5,540 nucleotides of DNA from assembly GCA_047615875.1 (NCBI GenBank), contig JBLHGU010000303.1, positions 1 to 5,540 on the forward strand, written 5' to 3'. Source of the DNA: JBLHGU01 sp047615875. Lineage in GTDB: Bacteria; Pseudomonadota; Gammaproteobacteria; Arenicellales; CAJQKF01. The position numbers and the translations under genes are program-made. Shown here piece after piece: positions 1-5,540 of the stretch (positions are counted from its first letter, which is position 1; each line of letters starts with the position of its first letter). The notes under the pieces are model-generated. The model did no database searches and was not told the DNA's origin. It saw nothing but the letters and a program-made list of their open reading frames with translations.

Positions 1-442
1 TCGAGGTTTCTACAGGCAGCAGCAGGTATTGAGCGTTCCTAGCAAAGGTGGTGACACTGCACCTTCCGCTGATTGTCTCGTCACTGTTTATGACCAGAGT
101 TTCATTCGGTGGAGTATTGGCAAATAGCACCAAAGCGTCTGGTAATTTCAGCTTAGCTCTCGTTGCGATAGCTGATGCAATTAAGGCGTCAGCTATGGGT
201 AACGGTGTGGCATAACGCCCGGCAAGTCTAGCGATCGTGAACCCCTCCTCCAGGGGCATTTCTATACCCCCCAGATTCTCTGGCAACCATGCCATTGGCA
301 GCCCCATTTCTACTACCTGTGCCCATTCAGAAGAGGGCCAGTAACCTTCTTCTACGGCCAAACATAATTTATTGGTGGAGATATTCGCCAATAATTTTGA
401 TACAGCATCTGTAAGTAATGTGTCTGTATTCGAAAGTCCCAT
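1..442 (-). CDS. Acyl-CoA dehydrogenase-like protein, probable beta-type subunit (partial, C-terminus outside window)
   Basis: My own translation of the minus strand gives 147 open codons starting MGLSNTDTLL and running off the left edge. Residues 48-60 (GLPMAWLPENLGG) match the conserved 'GW..l..PE..GG' segment of the acyl-CoA dehydrogenase N-terminal helical domain. Residues 71-90 (ARLAGRYATP then LPIADALIAS) match the 'elGr...P.P' helix. The following strand region (about 100-147) is degenerate: where a catalytic subunit would carry SEPxxGSD and a WxxGA motif, this one has neither so far. That pattern is typical of the non-catalytic partner in heteromeric (alpha2beta2) dehydrogenases, and the neighbouring gene just upstream is a good alpha candidate. 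The ATG is supported by AGGAG at 453-449 with a 6-nt spacer. The family call is fairly sure; the beta-subunit role is an inference, because the C-terminal domain is not visible. Confidence 0.8.
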   Translation of the reverse strand, partial: MGLSNTDTLLTDAVSKLLANISTNKLCLAVEEGYWPSSEWAQVVEMGLPMAWLPENLGGIEMPLEEGFTIARLAGRYATPLPIADALIASAIATRAKLKLPDALVLFANTPPNETLVINSDETISGRCSVTTFARNAQYLLLPVETS

Positions 443-535
443 TTTTAACTCCTAAACTAATAATTTTAAACGTCGTTGAAGTGCCGTATCTGTGCAATAG
501 AATTTAGAACCTGATTCAACCATCCTATTAAGCTG

Positions 536-1678
536 CTAACGCAAGCCTATTCCTCTAGCGATAATTCCACGTAAGATCTCCGTCGTGCCGCCTTGAATAG
601 TGAGCTTAGGGGCAATCTTGAGCATTTTGTCGATTTCACAGCGAAGCTGATGCTGATCGCCAAAATCACTCTCGCCCCCCACAATGTTTCTAACTTGCTC
701 TGGCAGAGCCTGCTGCCAGAGCGTGGCTACATCTTTTACCAGCGCTGCCTCAACCATCGGTGTTTTGCCCCGCTCAAGCATCATTGCTACTGACAGCGAC
801 ATTTGACGCAAACTATATAAATCAGCTACTAAGCGCCCCAAAGCTTCCTGTAAATGAACCTTAGGATTCTTATGTACATAATTGGCCAGCTCTTGAAGCA
901 CACTGAATATTTCCAAAAATCGTTCAGATCCGCTGCGTTCATAGGCGAGCTCTTTGCTAGCTTGCTTCCAGGCATCATTGACTTCTCCCAACGCATTATC
1001 CGAGGGGATAATCACATTATCGAAGTGCACTTCGTTGAATTCGGCAGCTCCTGTTAAACTTTTCACCGGTCGAACGCTAATGCCCGGCGTATCCATGGAT
1101 ACCAAAAACTGGGTTAGACCATGACGGCGGTTGTCTTTGGTGGGTTTGTCCGTGCGCATCAGGGCAATCATATAGTGGGACTCACGCGCTCCGCTGGTCC
1201 ACAACTTGGTACCGTTTAGTACCCAACCCTCACTGCTTAATTTCGCCGAAGCTTTTGCGGCGAATAAATCCGACCCAGAATCAGGTTCACTAAAGCCAAT
1301 ACAGAAGTAGCATTCTCCTGCAACAATCTTTGGAATCAGATTCTGCTTGATCTCCTCTGAGGCATAGTCCAACAACATCGCGCCGGACTGCCGATCGGCA
1401 ACCCAGTGTGCCCAGACCGGAGCTCCTGCCGCCAACATTTCTTCCAAAACCACATAGCGCTCGAGAAAGCTTTTCTCCGCACCGCCATACTGCTTGGACC
1501 AAGTCATACCAATATAACCGGCCTTACCACAGAGTCTGCTGAACTCTGGATTAAATCGGTCTGCGAATTTAGATCTGTTGGGTAGGAATTCTCTTTGCAG
1601 AAATTCTCGCACGTTCGCACGCGTGACCTTCAGATGATCTGGTAACTCAACCGCATCAAACTCTATAAATGTCTTCAT
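536..1678 (-). CDS. Acyl-CoA dehydrogenase, probable catalytic (alpha) subunit, FAD-dependent
   Basis: The 380-residue protein (start MKTFIEFD) has the usual length and order of a full acyl-CoA dehydrogenase: N-terminal helical domain, central beta domain, C-terminal helical bundle. Visible motifs are GFSEPDSGSD near residues 128-137 (FAD/substrate contact), NGTKLWTSGA near 155-164, a GxTQFLVxMDTPGI stretch near 187-199, FNEVHFDNV near 214-222, and IQGGTTEILRGIIA near 361-374 at the C-terminus. The MCAD-type catalytic glutamate position (EGT) is glycine here (G363). The base is therefore probably E247 in AYERSG, the position used by isovaleryl-CoA dehydrogenase-like and mycobacterial alpha2beta2 steroid side-chain dehydrogenases. 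The expected reaction is alpha,beta-desaturation of an acyl-CoA in the cytosol, with electrons passed to ETF. The open frame extends 16 codons further upstream, but GGAG at 1688-1685 fixes the start at 1678. The substrate is unknown; a branched or ring-bearing acyl-CoA is only suggested by the paired-subunit architecture. Confidence 0.93.
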   Translation of the reverse strand: MKTFIEFDAVELPDHLKVTRANVREFLQREFLPNRSKFADRFNPEFSRLCGKAGYIGMTWSKQYGGAEKSFLERYVVLEEMLAAGAPVWAHWVADRQSGAMLLDYASEEIKQNLIPKIVAGECYFCIGFSEPDSGSDLFAAKASAKLSSEGWVLNGTKLWTSGARESHYMIALMRTDKPTKDNRRHGLTQFLVSMDTPGISVRPVKSLTGAAEFNEVHFDNVIIPSDNALGEVNDAWKQASKELAYERSGSERFLEIFSVLQELANYVHKNPKVHLQEALGRLVADLYSLRQMSLSVAMMLERGKTPMVEAALVKDVATLWQQALPEQVRNIVGGESDFGDQHQLRCEIDKMLKIAPKLTIQGGTTEILRGIIARGIGLR

Positions 1679-1684
1679 CTTACT

Positions 1685-1688
1685 CTCC
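1685..1688 (-). promoter_or_regulatory. Ribosome binding site that sets the dehydrogenase start
   Basis: On the minus strand GGAG is followed by a 6-nt spacer and the ATG at 1678. The two earlier in-frame ATGs (1726 and 1702) have no purine-rich sequence at the right distance, and the 16 extra residues do not resemble the family N-terminus. Confidence 0.8.
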
Positions 1689-1769
1689 GTATTTCTACTC
1701 ATTAAATAGTGGCACCGCAGCACCATTGTTTGTCACGCTCGTAATACAGCCGCAGACCGATTTCCGCAC

Positions 1770-3152
1770 TTAACACCAATCCTCAGATCGTTTAACTGCG
1801 ACAGAAAAAGAATCTAATCCCTTCCAAAATACCCATGCGGCCATCGGAAGCAGAGCTCCTGAAACCAGAGACAGGGAATGCATAAGCGCATTTTCATCAG
1901 AAAATACGAAATCGGTGAGCGCTGCTACTAGGGTTGACCCCAATGCCAGCCCAAGCATATTAGTGGCAAAGAGATAAACCGCGGTCGCTTGACCGCGCAT
2001 CTGGTTCGGCGTCACCATTTGAACTGCCGCGGCGGCAACCCCCATATAGGCCGCCTGAAGAAAGATAGTGACAGTAAATAGAGCCAATGCCAGAATGTGA
2101 TTTGACATTTGTGGGGCAATAATTGCTGTTGGAATAAGAGCAATGGCTAAAAGCATTAAAACACGCATGTTAGAGTCTGTGAAACCACGTCTTTGAAAAA
2201 ACGCAACCAAAGAGGGTCCCGAAAGGACTCCTAAAAGTCCTCCGACAATGACGACAGACCCAACAAGCGAACCAGCATGGCTGCGGGCCAAAGAAAAATT
2301 GCGAATCAACATTTCTGTGAACCACGATGAATAGCCAGCGGCCACAATAGCCAATATCGAACAGCCCACAAACAGGCTGATATATAGTTGGCGGTGTTCA
2401 ACAAACATAAAGGCAAAGACTTGCCTGATTTTAAGTGATGCAGGATGATTGCCGTCGTCGGACCGCATCATTCCTTTGCGCGTGGGCTCTTTAATCAATA
2501 GAATCATAAAGGCCAATAGAAATCCTGGAAGACCCACGGTAACGAAGGTGGCCTGCCAGCCATTCATAGCGCCTAATACCGGAAATGACAAATCAGGTAT
2601 CGACGCATAATAGTCGTATATGAATCCACCCAGAACCAATGCGAGCCCTCCTCCGACAAACAAACCAGCTTTATAAATTGCCATGGCTCGCGTTAGTTTT
2701 TCTCGTGTAAAACTATCAGAAATCATCGAATAGGCGGCTGGGGACAACGCGGCTTCACCTACACCAACCCCCATTCTCATCACAAATAACTGCGCAAAGT
2801 TTTTCGCTAGACCGCAACCAATTGTCATCAAACTCCAACCAAAGACCCCTATCGCTATGATAGTTTTTCTGTTCTTGGTATCTGCCAAGCGACCTAAGGG
2901 AATAGCCATCACACTATAGAGTATTGCGAACGCTGGGCCTTGCAGTAAACTGAATTGAAAATCACTTAGATTAAGATCTTCTTTAATTGGGCCTACCAGA
3001 ACTCCAAGTACTTGCCGATCAATAAAAGAAAAGACGTAGGCTAAGAACATCAAACCCAGAATGTAGTTTGCTCTGCGCGAGCGTGGGTATTCACCCACTC
3101 GGTGAGTATTTTTAATATCACTTACTGATTCGCTTTTAGGCATGTTATTCAC
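1770..3152 (-). CDS. Major facilitator superfamily transporter, Spinster-like group
   Basis: The 460-residue membrane protein has about twelve hydrophobic segments, roughly at 30-48, 72-88, 98-115, 120-140, 158-178, 202-220, 257-277, 294-312, 328-346, 351-372, 388-410 and 426-444. A hydrophilic loop near 221-256 separates the two six-helix halves. FIDRQVLG (43-50) in the first helix, GRLADTKNRK (87-96, MFS motif A between helices 2 and 3), RMGVGVGEAALSPAA (126-140) and TPNQMRGQATA (381-391) together match bacterial relatives of the eukaryotic Spinster lipid carriers. It probably sits in the inner membrane as a proton-coupled or facilitative carrier. Direction and substrate are not readable, but its position inside an acyl-CoA catabolic run suggests uptake of the substrate acid or export of an intermediate. 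The first start is GTG (3152), with an in-frame ATG three codons later (3143). Neither has a recognisable Shine-Dalgarno sequence, so the start is uncertain by three residues. Confidence 0.92.
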   Translation of the reverse strand: MNNMPKSESVSDIKNTHRVGEYPRSRRANYILGLMFLAYVFSFIDRQVLGVLVGPIKEDLNLSDFQFSLLQGPAFAILYSVMAIPLGRLADTKNRKTIIAIGVFGWSLMTIGCGLAKNFAQLFVMRMGVGVGEAALSPAAYSMISDSFTREKLTRAMAIYKAGLFVGGGLALVLGGFIYDYYASIPDLSFPVLGAMNGWQATFVTVGLPGFLLAFMILLIKEPTRKGMMRSDDGNHPASLKIRQVFAFMFVEHRQLYISLFVGCSILAIVAAGYSSWFTEMLIRNFSLARSHAGSLVGSVVIVGGLLGVLSGPSLVAFFQRRGFTDSNMRVLMLLAIALIPTAIIAPQMSNHILALALFTVTIFLQAAYMGVAAAAVQMVTPNQMRGQATAVYLFATNMLGLALGSTLVAALTDFVFSDENALMHSLSLVSGALLPMAAWVFWKGLDSFSVAVKRSEDWC

Positions 3153-3186
3153 GGTTTGAGTGTCTACTATGGTTCTATTTTTTCTA

Positions 3187-3963
3187 TCAGCTTCCTGTAA
3201 ATACAGGTTCTCGTCTTTCGTGTATGGATTTTATCCCTTCACGAAAGTCCTTCGTTGTCATCTCCACCATCTGCTGTGCTTGCTCACGTTTATTAGCAAC
3301 ACGAATTTGCTCCGCCAAGTCCATTCTCATCGTGACTCTGGTATCGCGTATAGCCAGTGGCGCACAAACAGCAATCTCATTGGCCAGCTTCATTGCGCAA
3401 GCAAGAACATCATCCTGCTCGACTAATTCGGTTAACAGACCCAAATTCATAGCCTCGCGGCCTTTAACACGCCTACCTGTGTAAAACAGTAATTCAGCAT
3501 TGCTAACACCAATTATTCGAGGCAGTGTTACCGACATCCCAAACCCAGGGTGGATCCCAAGACGGGTAAAGTTGGCACTAAAAATAGTCTCAGGGCACGC
3601 TATGCGAAAATCGGCAAGCAGGCTCAAGCCAAATCCGGCACCGATCGCTGCGCCTTGAACCGCTGCCACCATGGGCTTTTTGGTCTCAAAAAGAGTCATC
3701 GCAATACTGTAAAAATTCGATAGTGCCTCCTTGGGATCAGTTTTCTCTGACTGACCCGACGTGAAATCGGCACCGGCACAGAACACCTTACCTTGCGCGG
3801 CCAAGACAATTGCACGGCAGTGGTCATCGGCATCCAACTTTCTAAATGCCCACTGGAATTCCTGTAACGCCTGCAAGTTAATAAAATTTGTAGGGGGATT
3901 ACTAAAGGTCACCACGCCAATATTTTCGGACATTTCTAGCGTGATATATTTATGATCTGACAT
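3187..3963 (-). CDS. Crotonase-family (enoyl-CoA hydratase/isomerase-like) protein with atypical active site
   Basis: The 258 residues are the normal size for a single-domain crotonase. The fold signatures are clear: the first oxyanion-hole segment VFCAGADF (60-67), the second AVQGAAIGAGFGLSLLADFR (101-120), the LGIHPGFGMSVTLPRIIG segment (135-152), YTGRRVKGREAMNLGLLTEL (161-180), and a C-terminal helix ending FREGIKSIHERREPVF. Aligned by eye to rat mitochondrial hydratase, the two catalytic glutamates (E144 and E164) fall on G112 and F132. A classical hydratase mechanism is therefore doubtful. Isomerase, C-C bond cleaving, thioesterase or other crotonase chemistry remains possible, and many family members are annotated 'hydratase' by homology only. 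The ATG is supported by GGGAG at 3975-3971 with a 7-nt spacer. It lies 53 nt after the CoA-transferase stop and 34 nt before the transporter start, so co-transcription is likely. Confidence 0.9.
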   Translation of the reverse strand: MSDHKYITLEMSENIGVVTFSNPPTNFINLQALQEFQWAFRKLDADDHCRAIVLAAQGKVFCAGADFTSGQSEKTDPKEALSNFYSIAMTLFETKKPMVAAVQGAAIGAGFGLSLLADFRIACPETIFSANFTRLGIHPGFGMSVTLPRIIGVSNAELLFYTGRRVKGREAMNLGLLTELVEQDDVLACAMKLANEIAVCAPLAIRDTRVTMRMDLAEQIRVANKREQAQQMVEMTTKDFREGIKSIHERREPVFTGS

Positions 3964-4016
3964 GATATTTCTCCCAGATTAACGGATAAGGGTTTGTAAC
4001 GAATAGTCGGCAGCAA

Positions 4017-5255
4017 TCACTTGCTAGCGTGCCGCTTAGTCTTGTCATAGATGCGAATGACTCCATCTTTCTGAAGACCAGTAATTTCTTGATTGGACAA
4101 CCCCGTTTCTCTGAGCACCTCAACTGTGTGCTCTCCCAAAACCGGTGGAGGAGTCTCAACATGGCCATTTTTCCCGCCTGCGAGAAAACCAACCCCGGGA
4201 ACAGGATATTCTCTACCTAGTTGAGGAATATCTATCTTATGAACAAAACCTCTTTCGTGGGAATAAGTAGATTTGAGTATCTCTGGCATACCTCGAAGCT
4301 TGCCAGCTGGTACATCAGCCTTGTTCAATGACAACTCCCATTCGTCTGCAGACTTCGCAAAAAAGGCAGCTGTCAGGCTCGCAGAAATTAATTCAGGCAC
4401 CTCTGGATTCTCTCGCCAATTGCGCACTTTAGGGTTCTCCCAAAGACCGTCCAATTTGAGAACCTTCAATAGATTTTTTGCTTGGGCGGGAGTATTAGCC
4501 GTGACGACAATTGTCCCTTCTGCAGTTTTGTATGCGCCCGAAAATGGACTTCCCGAGAACGAACTGTTGCCGCGTAGAGCGATGGGCAATTCAGCAATGT
4601 GATGCAAGGCAAACACCGGGCCCATAACGGACATGGCTGAATCCAACATCGCGACATCCAGCACTTCACCTTCTCCGGTACGAGCCTGTTTGGCAACGGC
4701 TGCCGAGATAGCAAAGGCAGCCATCAAGCCTGTCAAATAGTCGATGACAGGGAATCCAGCCATTACTGGCCCACTTCCCTCAGTACCCGTGATAGCCATA
4801 AGCCCTGACATCGCCTGAACAATATCGTCATAGGCAGGTCGATCCTTCCAGCTACTGTTCTGTCCGAAGCCACTGATCGAGCAATAAATAAGACGCGAAT
4901 TTTCTCGGGTTAATGTTTTCGCATCTAGGCCATATTTTTTAAGAACGCCGGGACGGAAATTCTCGATCACCACATCTGCATTTGCGATGAGTTTGCGCGC
5001 AAGGCTTTGGCCTCGTTTGGTGCTCAAATCTATTGCAACAGAACGCTTATTGGCATTGGCTGCTATAAACCCTGCCCCCATCCCCTGAGCCAAACGATCA
5101 GGGTCAGGGTCAATTATCCGTGGCAAGTCAAGGGATGCCGGATTTTCGATGCGAGTAATGTCTGCCCCGAGTAAACCCAACTGATAGGTGCAATAAGGCC
5201 CAGCCAACACATGGGTCAAGTCGACTATTTTGATACCTTCAAGCAGTTTTGACAT
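4017..5255 (-). CDS. CaiB/BaiF-type (class III) CoA-transferase
   Basis: The 412-residue protein (start MSKLLEGIKIVDLTHVLAGP) has the family's usual length. In order it shows the N-terminal Rossmann-like segment with LGADITRIENP (29-39), NKRSVAIDL (69-77), ADVVIENFRPG (93-103) and YDDIVQAMSGLMAITG (143-158). These are followed by GFPVIDYLTG (167-176), TGEGEVLDVAMLDSAM (193-208) and the C-terminal PPPVLGEHT (369-377). D172 in the VIDYLTG segment aligns with the nucleophilic aspartate (D169) of formyl-CoA transferase, so the enzyme should be active. It moves CoA from a donor such as succinyl-CoA to a carboxylic acid in the cytosol through aspartyl anhydride/thioester intermediates. As first gene of the run, it is the likely activating step for the substrate. 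A two-codon-earlier ATG (5261) is rejected on Shine-Dalgarno spacing. Some family members are racemases (AMACR-like), and the specific acid is unknown. Confidence 0.93.
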   Translation of the reverse strand: MSKLLEGIKIVDLTHVLAGPYCTYQLGLLGADITRIENPASLDLPRIIDPDPDRLAQGMGAGFIAANANKRSVAIDLSTKRGQSLARKLIANADVVIENFRPGVLKKYGLDAKTLTRENSRLIYCSISGFGQNSSWKDRPAYDDIVQAMSGLMAITGTEGSGPVMAGFPVIDYLTGLMAAFAISAAVAKQARTGEGEVLDVAMLDSAMSVMGPVFALHHIAELPIALRGNSSFSGSPFSGAYKTAEGTIVVTANTPAQAKNLLKVLKLDGLWENPKVRNWRENPEVPELISASLTAAFFAKSADEWELSLNKADVPAGKLRGMPEILKSTYSHERGFVHKIDIPQLGREYPVPGVGFLAGGKNGHVETPPPVLGEHTVEVLRETGLSNQEITGLQKDGVIRIYDKTKRHASK

Positions 5256-5263
5256 TAACATTA

Positions 5264-5268
5264 CCTCT
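5264..5268 (-). promoter_or_regulatory. Ribosome binding site that sets the CoA-transferase start
   Basis: AGAGG on the minus strand lies 2 nt from the ATG at 5261 but 8 nt from the ATG at 5255. The second spacing is normal and the first too short, so MSKLLEG is preferred over MLMSKLLEG. Confidence 0.65.
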
Positions 5269-5354
5269 TGTTATAGAGTTGATCTGATGTGGCCGCAGTA
5301 CGTAAATAACGCTCTCCGCGTATGTAATATGCCTGTATTGGTATCAAGAATAGG

Positions 5355-5383
5355 TTGAACGGCAAAGAAAAAATTGCTATTTT
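5355..5383 (+). promoter_or_regulatory. Possible sigma-70 promoter for the rightward regulator gene
   Basis: TTGAAC (5355-5360, four of six consensus bases) and TATTTT (5378-5383, four of six) are separated by exactly 17 bp, pointing toward the gene at 5460. The -10 end touches the left TTGCGTCA repeat, so a protein bound there would be expected to block this promoter, which fits autorepression. The match is modest and could be chance in AT-rich DNA. No good consensus promoter was found for the leftward genes, which would fit activator dependence. Confidence 0.3.
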
Positions 5384-5410
5384 GCGTCAATTACTAGTTG
5401 AATTGCGTCA
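5382..5410. promoter_or_regulatory. Candidate operator: two TTGCGTCA direct repeats with 21-bp period
   Basis: Two exact 8-bp copies, at 5382-5389 and 5403-5410, are offset by 21 bp, two turns of B-DNA. They lie in the 204-bp intergenic region between the divergent CoA-transferase and regulator-like genes. Direct half-sites about 21 bp apart are the classical AraC-family arrangement (for example araI1-araI2). The pair is centred about 140 bp upstream of the CoA-transferase start and about 64 bp upstream of the regulator start, so it could serve both directions. The rest of the intergenic region (5256-5354 and 5411-5459) shows no strong hairpin or further copy of this octamer. Confidence 0.5.
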
Positions 5411-5459
5411 TCGAAATGTACGCCACCGGCTCCGTTGAGCCTAAAACCAGAGGCCCTTT

Positions 5460-5540
5460 ATGAGCGCAAGCGTGTTGGGAACATATTTGGCAGGTACGGC
5501 CGAACTCTATGAAGATCTAGGCGGGAATGTCAGCCTGCTA
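5460..5540 (+). CDS. N-terminus of a probable AraC-family transcriptional regulator (partial)
   Basis: Twenty-seven codons are visible (MSASVLGTYLAGTAELYEDL then GGNVSLL), open to the right edge. An in-frame TAA at 5442-5444, with no other start codon between it and 5460, makes this ATG the only candidate. AGAGG at 5449-5453 with a 6-nt spacer gives a proper ribosome binding site. The pattern of a short N-terminal helix followed by 'LG....LL' resembles the beginning of AraC regulators with an arabinose-binding-like sensory domain. The divergent position next to a catabolic run, and the spaced direct repeats between them, agree with that. The DNA-binding helix-turn-helix region lies outside the window, so the family call is tentative while the existence of a gene is fairly secure. 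Confidence 0.5.
   Translation, partial: MSASVLGTYLAGTAELYEDLGGNVSLL

Noticed and set aside
593..1057. Two plus-strand open frames of 66 and 67 codons inside the dehydrogenase gene
   Set aside because: They lie antisense to a well-conserved gene, have no ribosome binding sites or recognisable motifs, and are expected by chance opposite coding DNA.
1704..1724. GC-rich patch around GGCACCGCAGCACC considered as a terminator stem
   Set aside because: The two halves are near direct repeats rather than inverted repeats, no stable stem forms, and no T-run follows on either strand.
1679..1726. N-terminal extension of the dehydrogenase to the ATG at 1726 (16 extra residues)
   Set aside because: There is no ribosome binding site before 1726 or 1702, while GGAG sits 6 nt before the ATG at 1678. 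The extra residues (MVLRCHYLMSRNTESK) do not look like the family N-terminus.
3160..3484. Overlapping plus-strand open frames of 88 and 86 codons opposite the crotonase
   Set aside because: Both are in different frames antisense to a clear crotonase, and their compositions look like non-coding translations.
4273..4714. Plus- and minus-strand open frames (109 and 82 codons) inside the CoA-transferase
   Set aside because: The CoA-transferase frame carries all family motifs through this region, so the others are shadow frames.
5299..5330. TACGTAAATA and TATGTAATAT considered as a second repeat pair near the CoA-transferase
   Set aside because: They are imperfect, AT-rich and 22 bp apart. The match is too weak to separate from chance.
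5343..5375. TATTCT on the minus strand (5352-5347) as the -10 of a leftward promoter
   Set aside because: The hexamer 17 bp upstream is AATTTT, which does not resemble a -35. It could be activator-dependent, but it is not supportable as a feature from sequence alone.

Overview
This window looks like part of a bacterial acyl-CoA catabolism cluster. Five genes lie in a row on the minus strand, and a divergently transcribed regulator-like gene begins at the right edge. All visible genes use bacterial Shine-Dalgarno signals except one. Base composition is moderate, at roughly half GC by eye. The gene families (type III CoA-transferase, crotonase, paired acyl-CoA dehydrogenases, Spinster-type MFS carrier) are common in Gram-negative marine and soil Proteobacteria. 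I favour a gammaproteobacterium, but this is an inference from gene style, not a demonstrated assignment.

Layout in the direction of minus-strand transcription (right to left): a type III (CaiB/BaiF) CoA-transferase (5255-4017), a crotonase-family protein (3963-3187), a 12-helix MFS transporter of the Spinster-like group (3152-1770), an acyl-CoA dehydrogenase with the catalytic residues of a heteromeric alpha subunit (1678-536), and the N-terminal 147 residues of a second, divergent acyl-CoA dehydrogenase-like protein (442-1, cut by the window edge). Gaps are 34-93 nt with no visible terminator, so one transcript is plausible.

To the right, a 204-bp intergenic region (5256-5459) separates the CoA-transferase from a plus-strand gene starting at 5460. 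Only its first 27 residues are visible, and they resemble the N-terminus of AraC-type regulators with an arabinose-binding-like domain. The region carries two exact copies of TTGCGTCA, 21 bp apart on the same face of the helix. This is the arrangement expected of an AraC-family operator.

Proposed working model: the carrier moves a small acid or its product across the inner membrane, the CoA-transferase activates the acid from a CoA donor, the two dehydrogenase subunits form an alpha/beta enzyme that introduces the alpha,beta double bond, and the crotonase acts on the enoyl-CoA or a related thioester. The substrate cannot be read from the sequence. The crotonase lacks both glutamates of classical enoyl-CoA hydratases, so its reaction is open. 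No RNA gene, mobile element, CRISPR array or clear terminator was seen.
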